DNA from: Lentzea waywayandensis
Lineage (GTDB): Bacteria > Actinomycetota > Actinomycetes > Mycobacteriales > Pseudonocardiaceae
DNA: 64,000 nucleotides
NCBI RefSeq assembly: GCF_900115955.1
Contig: NZ_FOYL01000002.1
Location: forward strand, 434,001-498,000
Direction: 5' to 3'
Below, piece by piece: positions 27,585 to 36,931 of the stretch. How positions within the stretch are numbered: the stretch's first letter is position 1; each line of letters opens with the position of its first letter. The notes beneath the pieces were generated by a model, which saw nothing but the letters and a program-made list of their open reading frames with translations, was not told the DNA's origin and did no database searches. Made by a program: the position numbers and the translations under genes.

Positions 27585-27587
27585 CGG

Positions 27588-28313
27588 TCAGGCGGTTTCC
27601 CGGCGGACCGAGGCGTCCGACGGGACGCCGAACCTGGCTTGCACCCCAGGTGAGTACAGGACGCTCATCGGTTCGCCGGAGACCGGAATGTCCGCCGAGG
27701 CCACCAGGTCGTCGTCGCAGCGAATGATCGTGGCGCGCCTCAGGTCCCACGGGGCGTGGTCGTTCGGAAGGTACGTGGTCCGGCCGAGCCAGGACGTGTG
27801 CAGGCCCCACCTGGCCGTCAGGAACTCCTCCAGCGGGCTCGGCCGGGCGATCGGATCCCCTGGCCGGACGGTGAACGTGCTCGTCGCGTCCGGACGGTGA
27901 GGCCACCTGCGCCTGCACGTGTAGGTGACCTCACCGCGGTCGCGGCGCACCTCTACGTCCGACCACATGTACGGCAGTCCGGCGAGGGCTCGGGCGCCCA
28001 GCACGAACGGCAGGTTCGAGGCGTCCATCGAGAGGAACACGACGCCGCGCCGTCCTTGCCGGTCGACCGTGTACAGGCGCACGTTGGTCTCCGGGAAGCT
28101 CCAGCGATCAGTCAGCGCGGGCCAGCCCAGCGGACACAGGCGGAACGCGACCAGTCCGACGAACGTGTCGCCGTCGACCACGTCCGGCCTCGTGCCCGCG
28201 GGCAGCAGATGTTGCACCGCCCCAGGGGGAACTCGCCAATGCAGGAACGTCACGTCGGTCCACCACTGCGTGAGCACCGAACGGTCGATGCGCCGCGGCG
28301 AACCGAAGGTCAT
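27588..28313 (-). CDS. DUF2071 (YqjF) family protein
   Basis: About 241 residues. The pattern WWTDVTFLHWRVPPGAVQHL at the N-terminus, VGLVAFRLCP and PETNVRLYTVDR in the middle, and a C-terminal SPGVQARFG is diagnostic for the DUF2071/YqjF family, an acetoacetate-decarboxylase-like fold of unknown function. I chose the ATG at 28313; two earlier GTG codons are in frame. It is convergent with the lipoprotein hydrolase (3 bp apart) and lies just downstream of the MarR gene on the same strand, so it may be read through from the MarR promoter. Confidence 0.7.
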   Translation of the reverse strand: MTFGSPRRIDRSVLTQWWTDVTFLHWRVPPGAVQHLLPAGTRPDVVDGDTFVGLVAFRLCPLGWPALTDRWSFPETNVRLYTVDRQGRRGVVFLSMDASNLPFVLGARALAGLPYMWSDVEVRRDRGEVTYTCRRRWPHRPDATSTFTVRPGDPIARPSPLEEFLTARWGLHTSWLGRTTYLPNDHAPWDLRRATIIRCDDDLVASADIPVSGEPMSVLYSPGVQARFGVPSDASVRRETA

Positions 28314-28358
28314 GTCCACGATTGAAACGCAGCACACCTGAGAGTCCGCGCCGGCTTC

Positions 28359-28832
28359 TCAAGGTCGAGTGCCAGAATCCCTGCGAGTTCGGCGTGACCA
28401 GTCCGAACTGTCCTGGCTGTAGCGGATGAGGAACCGGGCGAACTGATCGCGCTCGGCGGCCGTCCACTCGGTCGTGATGTGCTCGAAGGCCTCGCGCTGC
28501 TCCGAGGCGAAGCGGCCGCGTTCGGCCTCGCCGGCCTCGGTGAGCTCGAGGACCGTGCGACGGCCGTCCTCCTGCGAGACGGCACGCCGGAGCAGGCCGT
28601 CCGCGATGCAGGCGGCCACGGTCCGGCTGGCGACAGGTTGGGCGACCCCCATCTCGGCGGCGACCCCGCCCACCGTCATCTCGCCGGGATCGTCGTGGAC
28701 GACGTTCAGGACGAGGTTGCGGGTGAGGTCCCCGCGTCCACCGGAGGTCCTGCGACGCAGCCGCGACAGCGCGGGCCCGACCTGGTCGAGCAGGCCCTCG
28801 TCGCCGGTCTCGGGCAGAGGCGAGTCGCTCAT
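28359..28832 (-). CDS. MarR-family transcriptional regulator
   Basis: 157 residues with the winged-helix order of MarR proteins: an N-terminal helix (DQVGPALSRLRRRTSG), the recognition helix region MTVGGVAAEMGVAQPVASRTVAACIADGLL, the wing RRAVSQEDGRRTVLELTEAG, and a C-terminal dimer helix. It is divergent from the amidohydrolase gene with an 18-bp palindrome between them, so it most likely represses that gene and itself until a small aromatic or lipophilic ligand binds. The start is uncertain; the ATG at 28832 is preceded directly by GGAGGG, and a GTG nine codons upstream is the alternative. Confidence 0.8.
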   Translation of the reverse strand: MSDSPLPETGDEGLLDQVGPALSRLRRRTSGGRGDLTRNLVLNVVHDDPGEMTVGGVAAEMGVAQPVASRTVAACIADGLLRRAVSQEDGRRTVLELTEAGEAERGRFASEQREAFEHITTEWTAAERDQFARFLIRYSQDSSDWSRRTRRDSGTRP

Positions 28833-28868
28833 CCCTCCACTGTAGCAACTGCAGACCACATGTCATCT

Positions 28869-28904
28869 ACATACCTTTGAGAATTTACATAGCTTAAGGT
28901 ATGT
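28869..28904. promoter_or_regulatory. Probable MarR operator in the divergent promoter region
   Basis: An 18-bp near-perfect palindrome, ACATAgCTTAAGgTATGT, occupies 28887-28904; only the two lower-case positions do not pair. A further ACATACCTT at 28869-28877 is an exact inverted copy of AAGGTATGT at 28896-28904, separated by 18 nt. The AT-rich block stands out in GC-rich DNA and lies midway between the MarR start (28832) and the amidohydrolase start (28919). Size and symmetry suit a MarR dimer. Confidence 0.7.
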
Positions 28905-28918
28905 GATTCAGTGGGGCC

Positions 28919-30121
28919 ATGACGACGACCATCACCGGCGCCTGGGTCTTCGACGGCGAGAAGACCCTGGGCATCACCAACGTGTCCATTGAGGACAGAA
29001 AGATCGTTCGGATCGGAGGGGAGGTACCCGCCGGAGCCGAAGTGGTCGACGGGACCGGCGCGACACTGCTTCCGGGCCTGATCGACGCGCACGTCCACAC
29101 CGGACCGGAGGCCCTCGCGCTGGCACTGCGCTTCGGCGTGACCACCGAGCTGGAGATGCAGGGCGTCAACACGCGCGACCGGCGGGCCGGCATCAGCGAG
29201 AACGACGCGCTCGCGGACGTGCGCTCGGCGGGCTTCGGCCTCACGCCACCGGGCGGGCATCCCGCCGAACTGTTCCCTCCGGGCTTCAATCCCGGTGGTT
29301 CGCACGGCGGCGAGCAGCCGTTCCAGCCGGACGCCACGAGCCCGGAGGGCGCCGCGGCCTCCATTTCCAAGCTGCTCGCCCACGGCTCGGACTACGTCAA
29401 GTTCATGATCGACGACGGCAGTGTCGAGGGGCATCCCGGTCTTCCGATGATCGATCAGGCCACCCTGAACGCGGGCGTGGCCGAGGCCAAGCGGTACGGC
29501 GCGCTCACCGTCGCCCACACGCTGACCATCGACGCCACCAGAATGGCCGTGGAAGCCGGAATCGACGGCCTGGCGCACCTTTTCGTCGAACCCCACGACG
29601 ACGAGATCATCGCCATGATCAAGGACGCCGGCATGTTCGTCGTCCCCTGCGCGGTCCTCAACGCCTCTCTCATGGGCATCACCGGCGACGAGCTCGCCGA
29701 CGACCCGCGAGTCGCCTCCCGGCTGGACGAGGACTGGGACAAGACCCTGCGCTCCAGCTTCAACTGCTACCCGCGGGGTGACATCGAGGACGTCCTGACG
29801 ACGATCAAGGTGCTCAGCGACGCCGGTGTCGACGTCCTGGTGGGCACCGACGCCTCCGTTCCGCTGCCGTTCCTCGGCGGCCTCGCCCACGGCGCGAGCG
29901 TCCACCACGAACTGCAGTACCTGGTGGCGGCCGGACTCACCCCGGAACAGGCACTGCGCGCGGCCACCTCCACGACCGCAAGGCGGTTCGGGCTGTCCGA
30001 CCGCGGCCGCATCGCCGAGGGTTTGCGCGCCGACCTCCTCCTCGTTGACGGCGACCCCACCACCACGATCTCGGACACCCTCAACACGCGTGCGGTCTGG
30101 CGCCGTGGCGCCAGGCAGTGA
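28919..30121 (+). CDS. Amidohydrolase family metal-dependent hydrolase
   Basis: 400 residues with the TIM-barrel amidohydrolase plan: an N-terminal beta-sandwich (GAWVFDGEKTLGITNVSIED), the metal-binding GLIDAHVHTG (His about residues 59 and 61), a possible carboxylated Lys in DYVKFMIDDG, His in TVAHTL and LAHLFVEPH, the Asp of VDVLVGTDASVPLP, and a C-terminal RGRIAEGLRADLLLVDGDP return to the sandwich. Closest in style to imidazolonepropionase-like and prolidase-like secondary hydrolases. It is controlled by the divergent MarR. The physiological substrate is unknown, perhaps a xenobiotic or amide. Confidence 0.8.
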   Translation: MTTTITGAWVFDGEKTLGITNVSIEDRKIVRIGGEVPAGAEVVDGTGATLLPGLIDAHVHTGPEALALALRFGVTTELEMQGVNTRDRRAGISENDALADVRSAGFGLTPPGGHPAELFPPGFNPGGSHGGEQPFQPDATSPEGAAASISKLLAHGSDYVKFMIDDGSVEGHPGLPMIDQATLNAGVAEAKRYGALTVAHTLTIDATRMAVEAGIDGLAHLFVEPHDDEIIAMIKDAGMFVVPCAVLNASLMGITGDELADDPRVASRLDEDWDKTLRSSFNCYPRGDIEDVLTTIKVLSDAGVDVLVGTDASVPLPFLGGLAHGASVHHELQYLVAAGLTPEQALRAATSTTARRFGLSDRGRIAEGLRADLLLVDGDPTTTISDTLNTRAVWRRGARQ

Positions 30122-30127
30122 CCGCGT

Positions 30128-30751
30128 TCAGGAGGCCAGTCGTGAGCTCAGTTCGGAGACTCCGTCACCGCTGAGATCGGCGAGAAACGCGGTACGCCCC
30201 GCCATCACCATGACCAGCGACAGCAACGGCCCGCGAATCTCGGGGCCGCTGCCTTCCTGGAAGTCCGCATCGGTCGCCCGCAGAGTCAGGCCCTTGACCA
30301 AGGTCTTGCTGTTGACCGCGAAGTCCTTCGTCGCGAAGAAGCGGGCGACGGCGAGCAGTCCACCGGCGTCGGGGGTGTGCCGCAGTCCCAACGGCTTGCG
30401 GATGTCCTCGGAGTGGACGATCACCTCGCCCAGCCCGGCCGGGGACGACTTGACCGGCAGCACGATCGTCCCGGCGCGCCGGAACCGGTCGAGCGTCTCC
30501 TGCGGGGTGGCGCCTCGGAACTCCTCCAGGCGCCGCCGGTTGTGCAGGTCCGCGTCGAACCGGGCCCCGGCCATGCTGCGGATCCATCCCCACCGGCCGA
30601 GCCTCGTGGCCGCGCCGAGATGGGCGAGCACCTCCTCGACGTCCCAGTCACCGCACAACGTGGCCGCACGCCACTGTCCCGGGTCGAGCGCGGACAGGTC
30701 GTCGGCCAACGCGGCGAGCTCGCGCTCCTGGATCTCGGTGAAGTCGGGCAC
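30128..30751 (-). CDS. Mycothiol-dependent maleylpyruvate isomerase/DinB-like protein
   Basis: 207 residues, a four-helix DinB/MDMPI fold. Metal-ligand candidates are the His in VLAHLGAATR and the His in GEVIVHSEDIRKPLG, with the usual ATLCGDWDVEEV lead-in. Family members use mycothiol in isomerisation or S-transfer reactions. It lies 18 bp downstream of the GMC oxidoreductase gene on the same strand, so it may be the last gene of the CAR-GMC operon and help to detoxify or process a reactive intermediate. It could equally be a housekeeping neighbour. Confidence 0.7.
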   Translation of the reverse strand: MPDFTEIQERELAALADDLSALDPGQWRAATLCGDWDVEEVLAHLGAATRLGRWGWIRSMAGARFDADLHNRRRLEEFRGATPQETLDRFRRAGTIVLPVKSSPAGLGEVIVHSEDIRKPLGLRHTPDAGGLLAVARFFATKDFAVNSKTLVKGLTLRATDADFQEGSGPEIRGPLLSLVMVMAGRTAFLADLSGDGVSELSSRLAS

Positions 30752-30769
30752 GCCGTGACAATAGCCAGT

Positions 30770-32185
30770 TCACCCGGTCGCGGCTCCGCTGATGAGGCTG
30801 GCGGCTCGCTCCGCGATCGCGATCACGGTCGCGTAGGTGTTGGCCGACGGGATCTGCGGGATCACCGAGGCGTCGGCGATCCGCAGACCCTCGATGCCGT
30901 GCACGCGTAGATCGTGGTCCACCACCGACATCTCGTCCACACCCAGCTTGCACGTGCCGACGTAGTGGTAGTACGGCGCCGCGGTCGCCCTGATGTAGGC
31001 CTCGCCGCCTGACTCCATTTCCTGCCCGCGCCACGGTTCGAGGGCGCTGGCCGCGCCGATCTCGCGTACGAGTCGCAGGCCGTTCACCATCGCGGTCATG
31101 TCGCGCGCATCGGTCAGATAACGCGGAGCCAGCGCGATTCCCTTGTCGGTCAAGCGGAGTCGCCCACGGCTGTACGGGGTCATCAGCGAGAGCACGATCA
31201 GGTAGGAGTCCTCCCCCGTCGGCGACAGGGTGGTTTGCAGGTCCGCAGCGTCCAATCCGGGATCGCTGCGCAGCATTCCAAGCACCTCGACGTTGTTGTT
31301 CACGCCCACCGGCAGCGGTCGGGCGCTGGCGTACACCACGTAGGAGAGCGGATGATCGTGCAGGTTCTCGCCCACGCCTGGCAGGTCCGCGACGACGTCG
31401 ATGTTCCTGTCCCGCAGGTGATCGGCCGGGCCGATCCCGCTCTGCATCATCAGTTGAGCGGTTCCGACGGTGCCCGCGCACAGCACCACTTCGGTGGCTT
31501 CGGCGCGGATCTGTTGTCCGCCAACGATGTAGTCGACACCGGTGGCCCTGTGCCCGTCGAGCACCACCCGCTGGACCACCGCGTCCGTCACCACGTCGAG
31601 GTCGGGCTGTGCGCCCAGGTAGGCGTCGGCAGCGCTCTGCCTGGTTCCGGCGACGATGTTCAGGTCGACCCAGCCGACACCCTCCTCCAGGCCGCCGCTG
31701 ATGTCCGTCGCACGCCGATGTCCTGCCTCCGCGGCCGCGTCCACGAACGCGGCCGCTGCCGGATGCTGTTGCTCGGCCGGGGCGACCTTCAGCGGGCCAC
31801 CGACGCCGCGCAGAGCCGGATCGCGCGTGGGAGCGTGCTCGCTGCGCTGGAAGAACGGCAGCAGGTCGTCGAACTCCCAGCCCTTGCCCCAGTCGTAACT
31901 GCCGCGGTGTCCCCGGGCGAAGATCATGCCGTTGATGGCGGAGGAGCCACCCAGCGCCTTCCCGCGTGGCCAGGCGAGAGTCCGGCCCAGTTCCGGTTCC
32001 GGCAGAGTCGTGTCCTGCCAGTCCGATTCGGTGCCCAGCAGCGACAGCCACTTGTTCGGCGGGGCGGTCACCGGAGACGCGCTCCCCGCCTCCAGCAACA
32101 GGACGTGCGCGTTCTCGGCCAGGCGAGCGGCGACCACGCACCCCGCGCTGCCACCGCCCACCACGATGTAGTCGTACTCACTCAC
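30770..32185 (-). CDS. GMC-family FAD-dependent oxidoreductase
   Basis: 471 residues. The FAD-binding GxGxxG (YDYIVVGGGSAGCVVAARLAE) is at residues 10-15, followed by the GMC signature GGSSAINGMIFARGH, and near the C-terminus the active-site His of HYVGTCKLG (about residue 406) and ADASVIPQIPSANTYATV. It oxidises primary alcohols in the family (choline dehydrogenase, aryl-alcohol oxidase). The GTG start at 32185 overlaps the end of the carboxylic acid reductase gene by 8 bp, so both are made together. In the proposed pathway it would act on the benzylic alcohol/aldehyde made by the reductase or on a terpene-side alcohol. Confidence 0.85.
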   Translation of the reverse strand: MSEYDYIVVGGGSAGCVVAARLAENAHVLLLEAGSASPVTAPPNKWLSLLGTESDWQDTTLPEPELGRTLAWPRGKALGGSSAINGMIFARGHRGSYDWGKGWEFDDLLPFFQRSEHAPTRDPALRGVGGPLKVAPAEQQHPAAAAFVDAAAEAGHRRATDISGGLEEGVGWVDLNIVAGTRQSAADAYLGAQPDLDVVTDAVVQRVVLDGHRATGVDYIVGGQQIRAEATEVVLCAGTVGTAQLMMQSGIGPADHLRDRNIDVVADLPGVGENLHDHPLSYVVYASARPLPVGVNNNVEVLGMLRSDPGLDAADLQTTLSPTGEDSYLIVLSLMTPYSRGRLRLTDKGIALAPRYLTDARDMTAMVNGLRLVREIGAASALEPWRGQEMESGGEAYIRATAAPYYHYVGTCKLGVDEMSVVDHDLRVHGIEGLRIADASVIPQIPSANTYATVIAIAERAASLISGAATG

Positions 32186-35100
32186 GTTCAGGAGACCTCG
32201 CGTACTTGCGGATGAGAGAACGGGACAGGTGCGGAATCTCCCCGGCGGCTTCCCGGAAACGGGCCGACGGAACGTCCGAACCGGACACCGCCATCTCCGG
32301 CTCCTGGAAGCCTTGCAGCAGCGGGAGGATCGAGTACTGCCGCTGCGATTCGGGCAGCGTGCGCAGGGCGGCTTCGACGCGGACGAGCCAGTCGCCGTAG
32401 TCCGCGATCCGTTCGATGGCGTGGCCGTCCTCGACGAGCCAGTCCACGAACGTGTCGAGGGAGATCCCGTCGTCGTGCGGGTTCACCAGGCTGAAGGTCC
32501 GGTATCCGGAAGCCTGCTGTCCCAGCGCTACGACCGACGCCGCGGTGAAGTCGACGGGCAGGCCGTCGTAGTGAGCCCCTTCGCCGCGGTAGAACGACTG
32601 CGGGGCCACGCCCGTAGCGAGGATGCTGAACATCAACCGGCTGAACATGTCGTGCGCGTTCAACTGCCCGGCGTACTTGCTGTGCGCGAGGATCATGCTG
32701 GAGCGGAACACCGTCACCGGCAGACCGCGCAGGTCGTGCGCCTCCCGCAGCAGCACCTCTCCGGCCCACTTGCTCGTCGTGTACCCACCGGCGTACCCGT
32801 CGTCCACGGGCTGGACCGGTAACGCGGTGCGCACGTCGGAGTCCTCGTCGAGAGGCCGGCCCTGCCGCGACCGAGACACCGCCACGCTGGAGATGTACGT
32901 GATCGGCTTGAGCCGGTCGGTCAGGGCCAGGCGGATGATCTCCGCGGTGCCGAGGACGTTGGCCTCGAACAGATGCCGGTAGGGCAGCACGTGGTTCACC
33001 AGGGCTCCCGCGTGGACGATCAGGTCCACCTCACCGGTCAGCCGTTCCCACGTCGCCTCGTCCAAGCCGAGCCGCGGCTCGGCGATGTCTCCCGCCAGCA
33101 CCTCCAGGTGCTCCGCGGCCAGCTTCTCGAAGGTGCGCGTCAGTTCGGGATCGTCGCTGCCGAACGCATCCGCCAGGCGTTGCCGTGCGGCGTCCGGATC
33201 CTTGCCGCGGACCACGACGAGCAGCCTGCCGTCGGCCGGAGCCAGCCGGTGGAGCCATTCGAGCGTGAGGAAGCGCCCCAGGTATCCGCTCGCGCCGGTC
33301 AGCAGAACGCGGCGAGGCTCCCCGGCAGGACGCGGGAGGTCGCGGGCGGCGTCCAGGGTTCCCGCGTCGATGAACCGGTCGAGGGTGAGGGCATCAGCGC
33401 GCGTCTCGGTGGCGTTTTCGCCGTGTACAGAAGCGAAAGTGGGCCGTGCCGTGGTGGCCGTGCGCTTGGCCTCGATGTACGCGGCCAGCTGCCGCAGGTC
33501 GTGCGCGGGACTGATGATGACGTCGACCGGTATCCGGATGCCGAACGTGTCGTGCAACAGGTTCGACAGCGACACCGCCGACAGCGAGTCGCCGCCGAGG
33601 TCGCGGAAGTACGCGGAGGGACTCACGTTGGCCGTCGCGTCCGCCAGCAACGCTCGCGCGGCCCGCTGGACGGTCTCCAGCACCGGCCGGTCGCGGCCGC
33701 CGCGGCTCAGGTCGAGCAACTCCTGGGTCTCGCGCGCCGAGATCTCGGCGTAGAGCTGTTCCAGCCGCTCTCCATAACGCTCCACGAGCCTGGGCCACAA
33801 CAACTTGCGCTGATCCGACAGCAGACCATTGGCCTGACTGAACGGCTCGGTCTCGAGCAGCAGGCCGCGAGGGATCTCGTACGACTTCAGGCCCGTTTCC
33901 CTCGCGATCCCCCGGAACGACTCGGTCAGCAGTTGCCCGAGACGGTCCCGGTCGTCCCCGTACCGCTCCAGGGCGGCCTCGGTGGGCACGACGACAGCGA
34001 GCAGGTAGGAGCGCTCGCTGTTGCCGTACACGAAGATCTGCCGCACCAACGGGCCGGCGGCGTAGACCGACTCCAGCCGGGCGACGGCAACGAACTCGCC
34101 CTGGGACAGCTTCAGAACGCTCTTGAGGCGGTCCACGACGGCGATCCGGCGTGGACCGAGCTCCGCGACGATGTCGCCGGTCTTGTAATACCCGTCTTCG
34201 TCGAAGAGATCCGCCGTCAGTTCGGGCTGCCTGTAGTAGCCGGGAATGCCGTCTGCCTTCACCCTCAGCTCGCCGCGCGGGTGCGGGGTGTCGGTGCGGA
34301 AGTAGCCGAGGTCGGGCACGTCGGCCAGCCTGTAGCCGGTCACCGGCGGGTTCATCAGGGTGCCGTTGACGGCGATGCCCGGGACCTCCGTGGAGCCGTA
34401 CATGTCGTACAGCGGTACGCCGAGGAGCGACTCGACGAACTCGGTCAGCGTGGCCGACAGCGGCGCGGAGCCGCAGGTGGCGAAGGTGACCCGGCCGCCG
34501 AGTACGCCCTCGCGGAGACGCGTCAGCACCTCGGCAGGATCAGCGCCGTCCACCTCGCTCTGGTAGCGCTGGTAGAGCATCTCGCACACCCGCGGCACCA
34601 GGGACAGCTCGGTGGGCCGCACGAGAGCGACGTCCTCCAAGAACGTCGAGAGGTCACTGCTCGCGGTGAAGCAACTGACGCCACCGCGCGCCAGTGCGTT
34701 CGTCAGCGTGAAGTAGCCCGCGAAATGGCTCAGCGGCGTGTAGTGGACGGCGACCAGGCCCTCCCGCTTCGCCCGGTCCTCCCACGTCACCCTGGCCAGC
34801 CGCTCGGTGTAGATCGCGCCCTTGGGCGTCCCCGTGCTCCCGGAGGTGTACACGAGCTTCGCGAGGGGGTCCTCGTCATCGGCGGGGACGTGTGGCGGCG
34901 CCTCGGGCAGGGTCGCGCCGAGATCGAGGACCTCGGACAGCGCGACGACGTCCACGTCCCGGCCTGCCTGGGCCAGACGGTCGCGGGCGCCGGCGAACCG
35001 CTCCGCCTGGTCGTCGGCGCGAGGGTCGTGGTCGAACACCACCAGCCGCTGGACCGAAGGCGCGCGCAGGACCAGGTCGGTCGCCACGTCCAGACGCTCG

Positions 35101-35492
35101 GTGCTCGCGGCGACGAGGACCGGTTCGGTCTCCGCCACGATGGACGCCAGGTTCTCAGCCGACGCGCCGGACTGCAGCGGAACGCTGACGGCGCCCAGAT
35201 AACCGCACACCAGGTCCAGCGTCGCGTAGTCCCGGCTCGTGAAGCCGAGGAGGGCCACCCGGTCGCCCGCGGCGAGAGGGCGCCGGGGGTGGTGGTGCCA
35301 TTCGCTCGCCACCGCGCGGATGCGGTTCCACAGTTGCCGGTAGGTGGTCATCTCGTAGCGCGGCAGCAGACGGGCCGAAACGCGTCCCGTCCGAACGTCC
35401 CGCACGAACTCCCTGGCGCGCTCACCGACAGCGGGCCGTTCCCCGAAGCGCTCGAAGACGTCTGCCATTACTTGCGCAAGTCGCAATGTCAT
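32178..35492 (-). CDS. Carboxylic acid reductase (A-PCP-R)
   Basis: About 1104 residues, close to the usual 1170 of ATP/NADPH-dependent carboxylic acid reductases. The adenylation domain has VYTSGSTGTPKGA and YTPLSHFAG; the carrier domain has GGDSLSAVSL, the Ser taking phosphopantetheine; the reductase domain has LTGASGYLGRFLTLEWL for NADPH and YTTSKW as catalytic Tyr-x3-Lys. It converts an aromatic or aliphatic acid to the aldehyde. A PPTase is needed but not seen here. The start is uncertain: the region MTLRLAQ aligns with known CARs, and GGAG lies 7 nt before an in-frame TTG (35486); ATG codons exist at 35492 and 35468. It is divergent from the P450-carbamoyltransferase operon. Confidence 0.9.
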   Translation of the reverse strand: MTLRLAQVMADVFERFGERPAVGERAREFVRDVRTGRVSARLLPRYEMTTYRQLWNRIRAVASEWHHHPRRPLAAGDRVALLGFTSRDYATLDLVCGYLGAVSVPLQSGASAENLASIVAETEPVLVAASTERLDVATDLVLRAPSVQRLVVFDHDPRADDQAERFAGARDRLAQAGRDVDVVALSEVLDLGATLPEAPPHVPADDEDPLAKLVYTSGSTGTPKGAIYTERLARVTWEDRAKREGLVAVHYTPLSHFAGYFTLTNALARGGVSCFTASSDLSTFLEDVALVRPTELSLVPRVCEMLYQRYQSEVDGADPAEVLTRLREGVLGGRVTFATCGSAPLSATLTEFVESLLGVPLYDMYGSTEVPGIAVNGTLMNPPVTGYRLADVPDLGYFRTDTPHPRGELRVKADGIPGYYRQPELTADLFDEDGYYKTGDIVAELGPRRIAVVDRLKSVLKLSQGEFVAVARLESVYAAGPLVRQIFVYGNSERSYLLAVVVPTEAALERYGDDRDRLGQLLTESFRGIARETGLKSYEIPRGLLLETEPFSQANGLLSDQRKLLWPRLVERYGERLEQLYAEISARETQELLDLSRGGRDRPVLETVQRAARALLADATANVSPSAYFRDLGGDSLSAVSLSNLLHDTFGIRIPVDVIISPAHDLRQLAAYIEAKRTATTARPTFASVHGENATETRADALTLDRFIDAGTLDAARDLPRPAGEPRRVLLTGASGYLGRFLTLEWLHRLAPADGRLLVVVRGKDPDAARQRLADAFGSDDPELTRTFEKLAAEHLEVLAGDIAEPRLGLDEATWERLTGEVDLIVHAGALVNHVLPYRHLFEANVLGTAEIIRLALTDRLKPITYISSVAVSRSRQGRPLDEDSDVRTALPVQPVDDGYAGGYTTSKWAGEVLLREAHDLRGLPVTVFRSSMILAHSKYAGQLNAHDMFSRLMFSILATGVAPQSFYRGEGAHYDGLPVDFTAASVVALGQQASGYRTFSLVNPHDDGISLDTFVDWLVEDGHAIERIADYGDWLVRVEAALRTLPESQRQYSILPLLQGFQEPEMAVSGSDVPSARFREAAGEIPHLSRSLIRKYARSPERE

Positions 35493-35657
35493 CTCCGCAA
35501 AAATGGAAACAGCGCCGAATAACGACACTAGCAGCAGCCGAGCGGGGCAGTCACGCGGTTCGCGCGGCGTTTAGGCTTTTTGATAACCATCATTGCGACG
35601 GACGATGGTCCTTGATAGGGATTCCACGAGGACAGCCTTCGTTTCGAGGACGTGCCC

Positions 35658-36893
35658 ATGGACCACGATTCCACCCTTCTGGAACTCGACGACGCGTTCG
35701 TGCAGGACCCGTACTCGGTGTACGCGAAGCTCGGCACCGAAGGCTCGGCGCACCGGGTGCGGATGCCCCCTGGAGTACCCCTGATCGGCGGACTGCCGGT
35801 CTGGCTCATCACCGGCTACGAGGCCGTGCGCTCCGCGCTGGCGGACCCCCGGCTGAGCACCGACCTGAACAGGATCGACGGGCTGTTCGCGCAGAAGGAG
35901 CCGGACCGCACCAAGCGCGGTGGCTTCTCCTCGGCCATCGCCAGCCACATGATGCACACCGACCCACCGGACCACACCAGGCTGCGCAAGCTCGTGAGCA
36001 AAGCCTTCACCGTCCGCGCCATCCAGGCCCTCCGGCCGGAGATCCAGAAGATCACCGACGAACTGGTCGAGGCCCTCTCCGGGCACGACACGGTGGACCT
36101 GCTGGAGGTGTTCGCGTTCCCGCTGCCGATCCGGGTGATCTGCCTGCTGCTGGGCGTGCCGGTGCAGGAGCAGCAGGAGTTCAAGTCCTGGTCCAAGGCG
36201 CTCGTCTCCGGTGAGTCACCGGAAGCGGCGACCGCCGCCGCGACCGCGGTGGCCGAGTACCTGGGCGAACTGGTCGACCGCAAACGGCGCGCGACCACAG
36301 ACGACCTGCTCACCGCTCTGGTCGCGGCGCGCGACGTCGACGACCGGCTCACCGAGACCGAGCTGGTCTCCACGGCCTACCTGCTGTTCATCGCCGGTTT
36401 CGAGACCACCCTCAACGCACTCGGCAACGGCACGCTGCACCTGATGCGGAACCTTCCCCAGTGGGAGGCGCTGCGCGAGGACCGGACCCTGCTGCCCGGC
36501 GCGGTCGAGGAGTTCCTGCGGCTGGAGAGCCCGCTGAAGCACGCCACGTTCCGCTGCGCGACGGAACCGGTGAGCATCGGTGACACCGAGATCCCGGCCG
36601 GCGACTTCGTGCTGGTGGCGATCGCCTCGGCCAACCGCGACCCTCAGCGCTTCGGTGATCCGCACGCGCTGGACGTCCGCCGCTCGGCCGCCGGCCACGT
36701 CGCCTTCGGGCACGGCATCCACCACTGCCTCGGGGCACCGCTCGCGCGGGTGGAGGTGCAGATGGCGTTCAACGCCCTGCTCGACGCGTTCCCCGCCATG
36801 AGGCTCGCCGCCGATCCCGAGGACCTGCGGTGGCGCAACAGCACGATCATTCGCGGGCTCGACTCGCTGCCGGTGCGACTCAACCACCGTTAG
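35658..36893 (+). CDS. Cytochrome P450 (canonical)
   Basis: 411 residues with all hallmarks of a soluble bacterial class I P450: an I-helix FIAGFETT with the acid-alcohol pair (about residue 247), the ExxR in EEFLRLESPLKHATFR, and the heme loop FGHGIHHCLGAPLAR (Cys near 357). It resembles the CYP107 style of macrolide and alkaloid hydroxylases. The ATG at 35658 follows GAGGA at 7 nt. It is 38 bp upstream of the carbamoyltransferase gene, suggesting that it installs the hydroxyl group that is then carbamoylated, or acts on the terpene chain. No ferredoxin is encoded nearby. Confidence 0.88.
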   Translation: MDHDSTLLELDDAFVQDPYSVYAKLGTEGSAHRVRMPPGVPLIGGLPVWLITGYEAVRSALADPRLSTDLNRIDGLFAQKEPDRTKRGGFSSAIASHMMHTDPPDHTRLRKLVSKAFTVRAIQALRPEIQKITDELVEALSGHDTVDLLEVFAFPLPIRVICLLLGVPVQEQQEFKSWSKALVSGESPEAATAAATAVAEYLGELVDRKRRATTDDLLTALVAARDVDDRLTETELVSTAYLLFIAGFETTLNALGNGTLHLMRNLPQWEALREDRTLLPGAVEEFLRLESPLKHATFRCATEPVSIGDTEIPAGDFVLVAIASANRDPQRFGDPHALDVRRSAAGHVAFGHGIHHCLGAPLARVEVQMAFNALLDAFPAMRLAADPEDLRWRNSTIIRGLDSLPVRLNHR

Positions 36894-36931
36894 AGGCTTT
36901 CTCACATTCTCCGAAAAGGTGTGGCTGACCA

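Noticed and set aside
32973..35522. 849-codon plus-strand frame across the carboxylic acid reductase
   Set aside because: Antisense shadow; Arg/Gln/His-rich low-complexity translation, while the minus strand encodes all CAR motifs.
35558..35575. Possible third copy of the promoter element (GTTCG ... TTTAGG) between the CAR and P450 genes
   Set aside because: Only two short words match and their spacing differs from the two real copies; no TTGACA-N18-CAGGAT. Too weak to call, though the CAR and P450-carbamoyltransferase units would be expected to be co-regulated.
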